The notes: a model not told the origin generated them from the letters alone. Shown: positions 1 through 6,330, counted from the first letter of the stretch. The stretch: DNA of 7,632 nucleotides from Acidobacteriota bacterium (GCA_024640445.1 JAHEEZ010000177.1:1-7632); one strand, 5' to 3'. Program-made: numbers and translations.

Positions 1-586
1 CTTTCGCCTGCTCCGGCGACATGTAGTTAGCCGTCCCGATTATCATTCCCGGGGAAGTGTTCACCTGCAGGGCCGTCTCTCCCTCGGTTTCGATCTCGGG
101 GCCAGACCTTTCCGTCAGTTTCGCGATACCGAAATCGAGGAGTTTTACGACTCCGTCCGGGCGGATCATCACGTTGTCGGGCTTGATGTCCCTGTGAACA
201 ATGCCCGCGGAATGGGCCGCGTCGAGGGCAGAAGCGATCTGGGTTGCGATCTCCAGTGCCGGCCCGAACTGGTGGCTCTTCTTCAGGAAGGACGTGAGGG
301 TTTCGCCTTCGACATACTCAAGTACGATGTAACGGCTGCCGTCCGTCTCGCCTATCTCGAAGACGGTGACGATGTGCGGGTGATTGAGCGCGGAGGCCGC
401 CTGCGCCTCACGGATGAATCGGTTGAGCTTGTCCGAATCGCGGCTGAACTCTTCGGACAGGAACTTGATCGCGACCTTGCGATTCAGTTTCGTATCCTGC
501 GCCAGATACACTTCGCCCATTCCGCCCTTTCCGATGGAAGAGAGGATTTTGTAGTGGGATATCGATGTGTTGGGTTCAAAGGTCAT
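1..586 (-). CDS. Ser/Thr protein kinase K1, N-terminal part (runs off the window)
   Basis: Eukaryotic-type (PknB-like, Hanks) Ser/Thr kinase that transfers ATP phosphate to protein Ser/Thr. The first 195 residues are present. Visible are the glycine-rich loop GKGGMGEV (19-26), VAIK with ATP-binding Lys41, alpha-C Glu60, catalytic HRDIKPDN (131-138, Asp133, Asn138), DFG (151-153) and the activation segment up to GTANYMSPEQAK, where the window ends. All catalytic residues are intact and HRD makes it an RD kinase, so activation-loop phosphorylation is expected. The ATG at 584-586 places ISHYKIL at residues 9-15, matching K2 and K3. No Shine-Dalgarno sequence precedes it: a heptamer repeat starts 5 nt upstream. 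It is last of three tandem paralogues, 124 nt after K2. By analogy with its neighbours it probably continues into a membrane helix, a TolB-like domain and TPRs, but that part is not visible. Confidence 0.93.
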   Translation of the reverse strand, partial: MTFEPNTSISHYKILSSIGKGGMGEVYLAQDTKLNRKVAIKFLSEEFSRDSDKLNRFIREAQAASALNHPHIVTVFEIGETDGSRYIVLEYVEGETLTSFLKKSHQFGPALEIATQIASALDAAHSAGIVHRDIKPDNVMIRPDGVVKLLDFGIAKLTERSGPEIETEGETALQVNTSPGMIIGTANYMSPEQAK

Positions 587-591
587 AAATA

Positions 592-615
592 GAGTGATGA
601 GTGATGAGTAATGAG
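592..615. repeat. Heptamer tandem repeat (GAGTGAT/GAGTAAT)
   Basis: On the plus strand three head-to-tail heptamers are seen, GAGTGAT (592-598), GAGTGAT (599-605) and GAGTAAT (606-612), followed by a partial GAG (613-615). On the coding strand of K1 these read as ATCACTC and ATTACTC units that end 5 nt before the K1 ATG, where a ribosome binding site would normally lie. Short heptamer repeats between genes are known in other bacteria, for example the STRR repeats of cyanobacteria. Any relation to those is not claimed. Confidence 0.7.
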
Positions 616-660
616 GAAGACGATTCAGCGCTGGCGCGAGCGATCATTCTAACCTTTCTT

Positions 661-685
661 CACTCACAACTCATTACCCATTACT
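661..685. repeat. Degenerate heptamers in inverted orientation
   Basis: The plus strand here can be divided into CACTCAC, AACTCAT, TACCCAT and TACT. These are imperfect versions of the reverse complement of the 592-615 heptamer. CTCATTAC (670-677) matches exactly the reverse complement of 608-615. With that array it makes an interrupted inverted repeat inside the K2-K1 spacer, about 25-50 nt beyond the K2 stop codon. It may be a structural or decayed repeat rather than a functional element. Confidence 0.5.
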
Positions 686-710
686 GGCGTCCCGAGACGC
701 GTGCGTTCCA

Positions 711-3248
711 TTACTCCGGCACCCCGACCTTTCGCAGGATCGCCTTGAAGCGCGGCTCATCCTTTAGGGGATCGAAGCCTCTTGAGGCTTTGAGGTGGAA
801 TAAGCTAGGAATATACTTGCCACTCGCAAGCGCTTTCTCGAGAGTCGCAAGGGCATCATCTTTATTACCCGCACCGAGTTGAGCGCGTGCGAGATTGAAC
901 GGGTCGGCCTCCCGACCATCTTCGCGGGCTCTCTTCTCGAGTCTTTCGAGCACCATTTGCCAGGCTCCCCGCTCACCGGATCGCCGAAACACTGCTATGG
1001 CCTCTGCCGTCCACTTTTCGACCTCTTCCGGCGGATCTCCTCTCAACAGCCTTATCCTTGCAAGGGTCTTAAACGCCTGTTCGTATGAACCTTTATTAGT
1101 GTATGTCTCAAAGAGATATCCCAGAGCTTTGCCGAATGTCGGGTCAATTTCGAGCGCTTTATTATATTGAGCGATAGCGTCGTCGTAACGGCGGTCCGCC
1201 CGGTACGCATTGCCAAGAGTTACGTTGATTATGGGCGATAAGGGATCAAGTTCGAAGGCACGCTTCTGCTCTGCGATGGCTTCGGTGAATCTTCCCAAAC
1301 TCATCAGAAACTCTCCATACCACTGATGGGCCGAAGGGTAATTCGGATCAAGCTCTATTGCCCGCTTGAACTCCTTCTCTGCTTCTACCTGGTTCCCCTC
1401 GTATTCACTTAGGATATAACCCAGCGTGGCATGCGGTTGGGCCAGACCCGAATCTATGTCCAACGCTCTTTTGGCGGCGGCTCGCGCTTTCGAATAGGTT
1501 TCCGAGGGCGGAGGATCATCGGTGTAATTGGGCAATACGCCGTAAGCGTCGGCGAGCCCGGCATAGGCCAGGCCATATGAGGGGTCGAGGGCGATCGCCT
1601 TTTCGAATAATCCGATACTTTTTTTAAGGTCCGTCTCGGTACGCCTGTTCCAATAAAATAGGCCCTGCAGGTACAATCTGTACGCCTCGGGGTTGGCGGT
1701 AGTGTTCTTCTCGACCTTTTCAACTTCGGCACCGGAAAATTTTCTCTTGAGGTTGTTTGAGACGTCACGGGCGATGTCGCTTTGAAGGGAGACGACATCC
1801 GCCTGCTTGCGATCGTACTTTCCGCTCCAGATCACGTTCTCCGTCGCCGCATCGAGCAACTCCAGGCTCAAAGAAAGCTGATCGCCGCGCTGATTCACCC
1901 GTCCATACAATACCGCACGCACGCCCAGCTCACTCCCGAGCGCCTTCGTGTCCATTTCCTTTCCCTTGTACCGAAAAACCGTCGAACGTCCCTTAACACT
2001 CAAATTTGGAAGCTGAGACAAACTGGTGATGAGCGTCTCGGTCATTCCGTCCGAGAGGTACTCGAGATCTTTGTTTCCACCTTCATTGATGAACGGCATT
2101 ACGGCGATCGATTCTATTTGGTCCGAACTTCCGTTGAAGAAGGCGAAGTAAGAGACCGCGGAGACTATGCCGATCAACAGGATCGCGATGACCGCCGTCG
2201 CCAGCTTGTGCGACTTCGCCTGCAGGACGGCGTATTCAAGGCTCGATGTGCTTGTGAGGTTCTGCGTGGACATCGCTCCCGATGCCGTCGCGGTCTCGCC
2301 TGAAGTATCCGGAATGCTTGCGGTCTCACCCGCCGCGGCCTCCGTTTGCCGGTTCGGGACTATGGACCGTTCAAGTTCTCCCTGAATGTCCAGGTCTCTT
2401 CTGAGGTTCTTGAGATCTATGAGAAGGTCCCTCGCCGTCTGGTACCGGTTCTCTTTCTCCTTCGAAAGCGTCTTCCGGACTATCCTCTGAAGCTCGTCAG
2501 GGATGTTCTCGAGCAGTTTCGGCTCGGTCTCCAGGATCGCGACTATCGTATGGTTCGTCGTCTTTCCCTCGAAAGGCGCCTTGCCCGACAGCATCTCGTA
2601 AAGCACCACCCCCAGGCTCCATATGTCCGTCCTCGCGTCCGTTTCCTTTCCCTGCGCCTGTTCCGGGGACATATACGTTACCGTCCCCATCACCACTCCC
2701 GGGCTGGTCTTCACAAGCGCCTTCGTCTCGCCTTCAAGCGAGATGTCGTCCTCGCTTTTCTTCTTCTCGGTCAACTTCGCGAGCCCAAAGTCGAGAACCT
2801 TCACATATCCGTCCGAGCGGACCATTATGTTTTCGGGCTTGATGTCCCTGTGAGCGACGCCGGCCTGGTGCGCGGCGGAGAGAGCTTCCGCGACCTGAAT
2901 TGCGATCTTCAGGATCCGGTTCAGCGGAATAGGGCCCTTTTCAGAAATGACCTTGCGGAGTGTCTTTCCTTCTATGAATTCGGTGGCGATGTAATGAGTG
3001 TCCTCGAAACTGTCTATCCCGTGTACCGTGAGGATGTTCGGATGGTTTAGCGCAGATGTCGCTTTCGCTTCCTGGATGAACCGGTTCAGTTTGTCCTCAT
3101 CTTTTCCAAACTCGGAACTAAGAAATTTAATAGCCACTTCCCGATCGAGCTTCGTATCCTCAGCAAGATAGACCTCGCCCATTCCGCCCTTGCCGATCTC
3201 CGACAGGATCTTGTAATGCGAAATTGTCGTGTCTTTTTCGAGTTTCAT
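711..3248 (-). CDS. Membrane Ser/Thr kinase K2 with TolB-like domain and TPRs
   Basis: An 845-residue single-pass receptor kinase. The kinase domain (about 11-282) has GKGGMGEV (19-26), Lys41, Glu60, HRDIKPEN (133-140; Asp135, Asn140), DFG (153-155), YMSPEQ (192-197), DIWSLG (208-213) and Arg268, so it should be active. A Ser/Thr-rich linker (about 295-337) is a likely autophosphorylation zone. One hydrophobic helix (about 349-371) with Lys345 and Lys348 on its N-terminal side predicts the kinase inside and the C-terminus outside. After it come a TolB/FlgO-like domain (about 378-506; IAVMPF, YLSDGMTETLI, VFRYKGK) and six to seven TPRs (about 519-805; repeated ALDP/IELDP ends), then a tail DEPRFKAILRKVGVPE common in TolB-TPR proteins. 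The TPR region probably binds protein partners, but the ligand and substrate are unknown. It starts 3 nt after the K3 stop codon, in the same frame, and has no good ribosome binding site, so translation is probably coupled to K3. Confidence 0.96.
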   Translation of the reverse strand: MKLEKDTTISHYKILSEIGKGGMGEVYLAEDTKLDREVAIKFLSSEFGKDEDKLNRFIQEAKATSALNHPNILTVHGIDSFEDTHYIATEFIEGKTLRKVISEKGPIPLNRILKIAIQVAEALSAAHQAGVAHRDIKPENIMVRSDGYVKVLDFGLAKLTEKKKSEDDISLEGETKALVKTSPGVVMGTVTYMSPEQAQGKETDARTDIWSLGVVLYEMLSGKAPFEGKTTNHTIVAILETEPKLLENIPDELQRIVRKTLSKEKENRYQTARDLLIDLKNLRRDLDIQGELERSIVPNRQTEAAAGETASIPDTSGETATASGAMSTQNLTSTSSLEYAVLQAKSHKLATAVIAILLIGIVSAVSYFAFFNGSSDQIESIAVMPFINEGGNKDLEYLSDGMTETLITSLSQLPNLSVKGRSTVFRYKGKEMDTKALGSELGVRAVLYGRVNQRGDQLSLSLELLDAATENVIWSGKYDRKQADVVSLQSDIARDVSNNLKRKFSGAEVEKVEKNTTANPEAYRLYLQGLFYWNRRTETDLKKSIGLFEKAIALDPSYGLAYAGLADAYGVLPNYTDDPPPSETYSKARAAAKRALDIDSGLAQPHATLGYILSEYEGNQVEAEKEFKRAIELDPNYPSAHQWYGEFLMSLGRFTEAIAEQKRAFELDPLSPIINVTLGNAYRADRRYDDAIAQYNKALEIDPTFGKALGYLFETYTNKGSYEQAFKTLARIRLLRGDPPEEVEKWTAEAIAVFRRSGERGAWQMVLERLEKRAREDGREADPFNLARAQLGAGNKDDALATLEKALASGKYIPSLFHLKASRGFDPLKDEPRFKAILRKVGVPE

Positions 3249-3254
3249 ATTCTA
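3246..3254 (-). promoter_or_regulatory. K3-K2 stop/start junction (TAG AAT ATG)
   Basis: On the coding strand the K3 stop codon TAG (3254-3252), one AAT triplet and the K2 start codon ATG (3248-3246) follow each other in one frame. The nearest purine-rich stretch, GGATGGG (3271-3265), lies 16 nt before the ATG, too far for a normal Shine-Dalgarno site. Terminating ribosomes are therefore likely to reinitiate on K2. Because the frame is shared, stop-codon readthrough would give a fusion of about 1,665 residues. Coupling is an inference from the spacing; readthrough is only a possibility. Confidence 0.6.
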
Positions 3255-5708
3255 TTCGGGCAAACCCATCCGTTTCACCAAATCCTTAAATCGCGGGTCA
3301 TCGCGTAACGAATCCATGAATGGTTCAACTTTCAGACGCGGCATAAAATAATCACGTTCCTGATACGCTTTTTCCAATTCGGCGAATGCTTCATCACGTT
3401 TGCCAAGTTCGCCATAAACGACGGCGACCCAAAAGTTAGAAACGTAAAGTGTTTTCTCAACTTCCTTCAATCTATTAACTATTTGCTCTGCCATCTGACG
3501 CTGACCATTTTTGGCGTAAGAATATCCGGCGATAGAGAGAAACGGCGAGCTTGTCGGGTCATCCAGCAACCCTTTTTCGCAAATAGCAATAGCTTCCGAA
3601 TACTTTTCATTTATGGCATACATGGTCGCAAGCCAGATACGTCCACCTACGAAATTCTGATCAAAGGCATAAATTTTTAAGGCTTGCTCCAATGCTCGCT
3701 TAAACTGGCGGTCATACATATAAGCGGCGGCAAGGCTTGCACCGACATCCATATTCAACGGTTCTAATTCTTCCGCCCGCTTCATTTCGACAATCGCTTC
3801 ATCGGTACGTCCCATCGCCACGAGATATTCTAGTCCGTAAAGAAAATGAGTATTTGCCACGTTCGGATTAAGTTCCAATGAACGCTTAAAACCCAGTTCG
3901 GCTTTCTCCCAATCCCAATCATATTGAAAGATGGAATCAGCTAAAGCAGCGTGTGCTTCGGCAAGCGTCGGATCAATTTCTAATGCTCGTTGTGCCGCCA
4001 TCTTAGCCTTTGGAAGTGATTCTCTTGGAGAGAGATAATCATAACTTGGCATTTGATTGTAAACGTCGGCGATTCCGATATGTGCCATGGCAAAGTTTGG
4101 ATCGAGCTTGATTGCTTGCTGAAAATATTCAATGCTTTTCAAGAAATCGTCTTTGGTTTGTTTGGCAAAATGATAACGCCCCTTCAAATAAAGCTGATAA
4201 GCTTCATTGCTGTCGGTATAAGGCTTCGTTAATCCCTTTTCATTTCCCGACAAATTCAACATTAAATTTTGCGAAATCTCGGTGGCGATCTGTCTTTGCG
4301 TTGTCAGAAGTTCCGAAAACTTTCGCTGATATTTTTCGCCCCAGATTAGTTTATTTTTCCTTACATCTATGAGTTCGACGCTGATGTTCAGATCATCGCC
4401 CCGTTGATTGATACGTCCCGTCAGCACCGAATCAACTCCGAGTTCTTGAGCGACGACGGTTGGATCGGTTGCCTTACCTTTGTAACGAAAAACCGAACTT
4501 GTCGGGCTGACTTTCAAATCGGGAAGTTGCGACAGACGATAGATTAAAGACTCAGCCAAACCGTCCGAAAGATAGTCCGAATCGGCATCCGAACCATTAT
4601 TTTCAAACGGCAGAACGGCGATCGAATTGATCGGCTGAGTGGATTGATAATAGGTGTAACCAAAGAATCCGGTAATGGAAATCAATAACACAGCCAATGC
4701 CGCGGCTACATATTTTTTCAACGGTTTGCCGTGGGCGGTTTGATCGGTCCTCGTTTGCTGAATATCATCAGCGATTGTCGATTGTAGCTTCTGCGTTTTC
4801 GCGTCTTCCTTTTCGGGCGAACTCGTCTGTTCCATCAACTGTTGAAGTTCCAGATTCTGTTTGGTTTTCTGCAAATTATCCAGCACATCTTTGATCGTTT
4901 GATAACGCTCGTTTCTCTCTTTGGTTAAACATTTGTTGATGACTGCTGAAATTTCGTCTGGAACATCCTGATCAATCGGTTTCGGTTCATCCTTGAGGAT
5001 CGCTCCGATCATCTCCAACGCCGTTTCGCCTTCAAACGGAAGATGTCCCGTGAGCATTTCATATAACACAACGCCGAAACTGAAAATATCACTTCGTGCA
5101 TCAACCTCTTTTCCTTTGGCTTGTTCGGGCGACATATAGTTTGCCGTGCCGATGATCGTTCCCGGCATTGTTGCCGATTGCGGTTTGATTGCAGTCATGC
5201 CTTCGCTCGAAACATTTGCCGTAGCGGTTACGGATAATTTTGCAATGCCGAAGTCGAGAATCTTTGCCAACCCATCCTGACGGATCATCACGTTTTCGGG
5301 TTTGATGTCGCGGTGAATGATATTCGCCGAATGAGCAGTTTGCAGAGCGGAAGCGATTTGAGTAGTGATCTCCAAAACTTCATTGAAATTTAATAACGCA
5401 TCTTGTGCATATTTATCTAAAGTTTTGCCGTCAATAAACTCGGTTGCGATGTAATGTGTCCCTTCGCTTTCTCCGATCTCGTAGATCGTAATAATATTCG
5501 GATGATTTAAGGCAGACGCAGATTTTGCCTCGCGCACAAAACGACTCATTCTGTCCGAATCTTCGGCAAATTCAGCGGGGAGAATCTTTAACGCAACCTG
5601 TCGGTCAAGTTTTGTATCTTCGGCAAGATAGACCTCACCCATCCCGCCCTTGCCGATTGAGGAGAGGATCTTGTAATGGGAGATGGTTGTGTTTGAATTG
5701 ATTCGCAT
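3252..5708 (-). CDS. Membrane Ser/Thr kinase K3 with TolB-like domain and TPRs
   Basis: An 818-residue paralogue of K2, first gene of the array. The kinase domain (about 11-281) has GKGGMGEV (19-26), VALK with Lys41, Glu60, HRDIKPEN (132-139; Asp134, Asn139), DFG (152-154), YMSPEQ (191-196), DIFSFG (207-212) and Arg268, all intact. A Gln/Lys-rich linker (about 280-330) leads to one membrane helix (about 333-354) preceded by Lys328, Lys331 and Lys332, predicting the kinase inside and the C-terminus outside. A TolB/FlgO-like domain (about 361-487; SIAVLPF, YLSDGLAESLI, VFRYKGK) and about eight TPRs (501-786) follow, ending in DDPRFKDLVKRMGLPE. The ATG at 5706-5708 was chosen because it aligns with the K1 and K2 starts. 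The frame extends to a TTG at 5813, but the 35 extra residues resemble nothing in the paralogues. No Shine-Dalgarno site is evident. It is visibly AT-richer than K2 and K1, hinting at a different recent history. Signal and substrates are unknown. Confidence 0.95.
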   Translation of the reverse strand: MRINSNTTISHYKILSSIGKGGMGEVYLAEDTKLDRQVALKILPAEFAEDSDRMSRFVREAKSASALNHPNIITIYEIGESEGTHYIATEFIDGKTLDKYAQDALLNFNEVLEITTQIASALQTAHSANIIHRDIKPENVMIRQDGLAKILDFGIAKLSVTATANVSSEGMTAIKPQSATMPGTIIGTANYMSPEQAKGKEVDARSDIFSFGVVLYEMLTGHLPFEGETALEMIGAILKDEPKPIDQDVPDEISAVINKCLTKERNERYQTIKDVLDNLQKTKQNLELQQLMEQTSSPEKEDAKTQKLQSTIADDIQQTRTDQTAHGKPLKKYVAAALAVLLISITGFFGYTYYQSTQPINSIAVLPFENNGSDADSDYLSDGLAESLIYRLSQLPDLKVSPTSSVFRYKGKATDPTVVAQELGVDSVLTGRINQRGDDLNISVELIDVRKNKLIWGEKYQRKFSELLTTQRQIATEISQNLMLNLSGNEKGLTKPYTDSNEAYQLYLKGRYHFAKQTKDDFLKSIEYFQQAIKLDPNFAMAHIGIADVYNQMPSYDYLSPRESLPKAKMAAQRALEIDPTLAEAHAALADSIFQYDWDWEKAELGFKRSLELNPNVANTHFLYGLEYLVAMGRTDEAIVEMKRAEELEPLNMDVGASLAAAYMYDRQFKRALEQALKIYAFDQNFVGGRIWLATMYAINEKYSEAIAICEKGLLDDPTSSPFLSIAGYSYAKNGQRQMAEQIVNRLKEVEKTLYVSNFWVAVVYGELGKRDEAFAELEKAYQERDYFMPRLKVEPFMDSLRDDPRFKDLVKRMGLPE

Positions 5709-5919
5709 AAACGAAGAAATGATAGAAAGGTGCTGAGGACCGGAATAATTATCTTGTGGGTCACGATCTGCGGAATTGAATCCCTCGGTATTGCAGGAGC
5801 TATTCTTTACCAACTCCGCCGATCATCTGGATCGCGAACTGGAGGTGTTGCCTGATTCACTGAACCCAATATATACGGGAACCGACTGAGGAAAAAGCAG
5901 GCCGAAACTTTTTGTTAAA

Positions 5920-5939
5920 GACGTTCCGGAGAAAACGTC
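5920..5939. repeat. Inverted repeat GACGTT-N8-AACGTC
   Basis: GACGTT (5920-5925) and AACGTC (5934-5939) are perfect 6-bp inverted arms around an 8-nt spacer. A third copy of the half-site, AACGTC at 5969-5974, overlaps the -35 box of the candidate kinase promoter. The arrangement fits an operator for a dimeric regulator, or a small hairpin at the 5' end of the transcript. A 6-bp stem can arise by chance, so function is uncertain. Confidence 0.35.
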
Positions 5940-5945
5940 AGTGTT

Positions 5946-5976
5946 ATTAAAGTATTTCGGGCGGACCCAACGTCAA
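5946..5976 (-). promoter_or_regulatory. Candidate sigma-70-like promoter for the kinase genes
   Basis: On the minus strand TTGACG (5976-5971; 5 of 6 matches to TTGACA) is followed after 19 nt by TTTAAT (5951-5946; 5 of 6 matches to TATAAT). The spacer is 2 nt longer than the optimum. Transcription would start near 5939 and give a leader of about 230 nt before the K3 ATG. This was found by eye in AT-containing intergenic DNA and is only a candidate. A TATATT box at 5874-5869, without a good -35 box, is a weaker alternative. Confidence 0.3.
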
Positions 5977-6005
5977 TTGCCCGGAAGTCCCACATCGGAA
6001 ACATG

Positions 6006-6218
6006 TCATTCCGCGATGTCGCAAACTAATGATGATTTTTCTTTGCCAATTTTCAATACAAGATCCAAGATGGAGCCGAAGGCGGTCTGTTCGGAAATGG
6101 GTGCAGCTCGAAAATAGTTGAGCGCCCGGCTTACTTTGAAAGCCGAATCGTTGGGCTGCGCTTGCTTGTTCCCGAATACTTGACCGGCTCTTTCAGCCGC
6201 AACGGAACCATTGATCAA
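6006..6218 (-). CDS. Doubtful short ORF, 70 aa, unrecognised
   Basis: I do not recognise this product. The frame is open from 6266 to a TGA at 6008-6006, with an in-frame TAG at 6269-6267, and its only usable start is TTG at 6218-6216. The translation has an ordinary soluble-protein composition (AAERAGQVFGNK near the start, FGSILDLVLKIG near the middle, ending VCDIAE) and no membrane segment. There is no clear ribosome binding site. It lies upstream of K3 in the same orientation, about 300 nt away, and beyond the candidate kinase promoter. It could be a real small gene, the C-terminal remnant of a decayed gene, or chance. Confidence 0.2.
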   Translation of the reverse strand: MINGSVAAERAGQVFGNKQAQPNDSAFKVSRALNYFRAAPISEQTAFGSILDLVLKIGKEKSSLVCDIAE

Positions 6219-6325
6219 AACGTGCGTATTCCCGTTGTGCTGGCAATGTCCCGTCTTGCTCCGGTTCTAGAATTTACCGATCCTCAAGATCTCTGATAGG
6301 AATCGGCTAATTTGTAACCAGATTT

Positions 6326-6330
6326 GGAAA
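6326..6330 (+). promoter_or_regulatory. Weak ribosome binding site (GGAAA) of the amidohydrolase
   Basis: GGAAA ends 6 nt before the ATG at 6337, a suitable spacing for a short Shine-Dalgarno match (GGA core). With no other in-frame ATG, GTG or TTG between it and the upstream in-frame TAG at 6268-6270, it supports 6337 as the start. Confidence 0.45.

Larger units (their letters stand above)
587..710. other. K2-K1 intergenic spacer with opposed heptamer repeats
   Basis: This 124-nt gap lies between the K2 stop codon and the K1 start codon. It contains a heptamer array at 592-615 and degenerate heptamers in the opposite orientation at about 661-685, separated by roughly 45 nt. GTAATGAG (608-615) is exactly complementary to CTCATTAC (670-677), so a transcript through the gap could fold into a stem with a 54-nt loop and several alternative registers. 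There is no T-run typical of an intrinsic terminator and no convincing promoter. No plausible small gene was seen: the plus-strand frame opening at 601 runs antisense into K2. Confidence 0.5.

Noticed and set aside
194..592. Plus-strand open frame of 132 codons
   Set aside because: It is antisense to the K1 kinase domain, whose frame shows unmistakable conserved motifs.
592..615. CRISPR-like array
   Set aside because: The units are 7 nt long and contiguous, with no spacers.
592..685. Intrinsic terminator between K2 and K1
   Set aside because: The possible stem is interrupted with a loop of about 50 nt and is not followed by a T-run on the coding strand.
2346..3050. Plus-strand open frame of 234 codons
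   Set aside because: It lies entirely opposite the K2 kinase domain. It is rich in Arg and Leu and motif-free, as expected for the reverse frame of a GC-rich gene.
5709..5813. N-terminal extension of K3 by 35 residues to an upstream TTG
   Set aside because: The extension needs a TTG start, has no counterpart in K1 or K2 and no ribosome binding site. The ATG at 5706-5708 aligns with both paralogue starts.
5730..5855. Plus-strand GTG-started ORF of 41 aa with a hydrophobic stretch (GIIILWVTI...AGAILYQL) resembling a small membrane protein
   Set aside because: It is very short, has a GTG start with poor spacing to any ribosome binding site and no neighbour that would support it. A hydrophobic run of this length can arise by chance.
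5956..5986. Terminator or riboswitch at the imperfect stem TTCGGGC/GCCCGGAA
   Set aside because: The stem is short and bulged, has no T-run on either strand and no recognisable riboswitch core.
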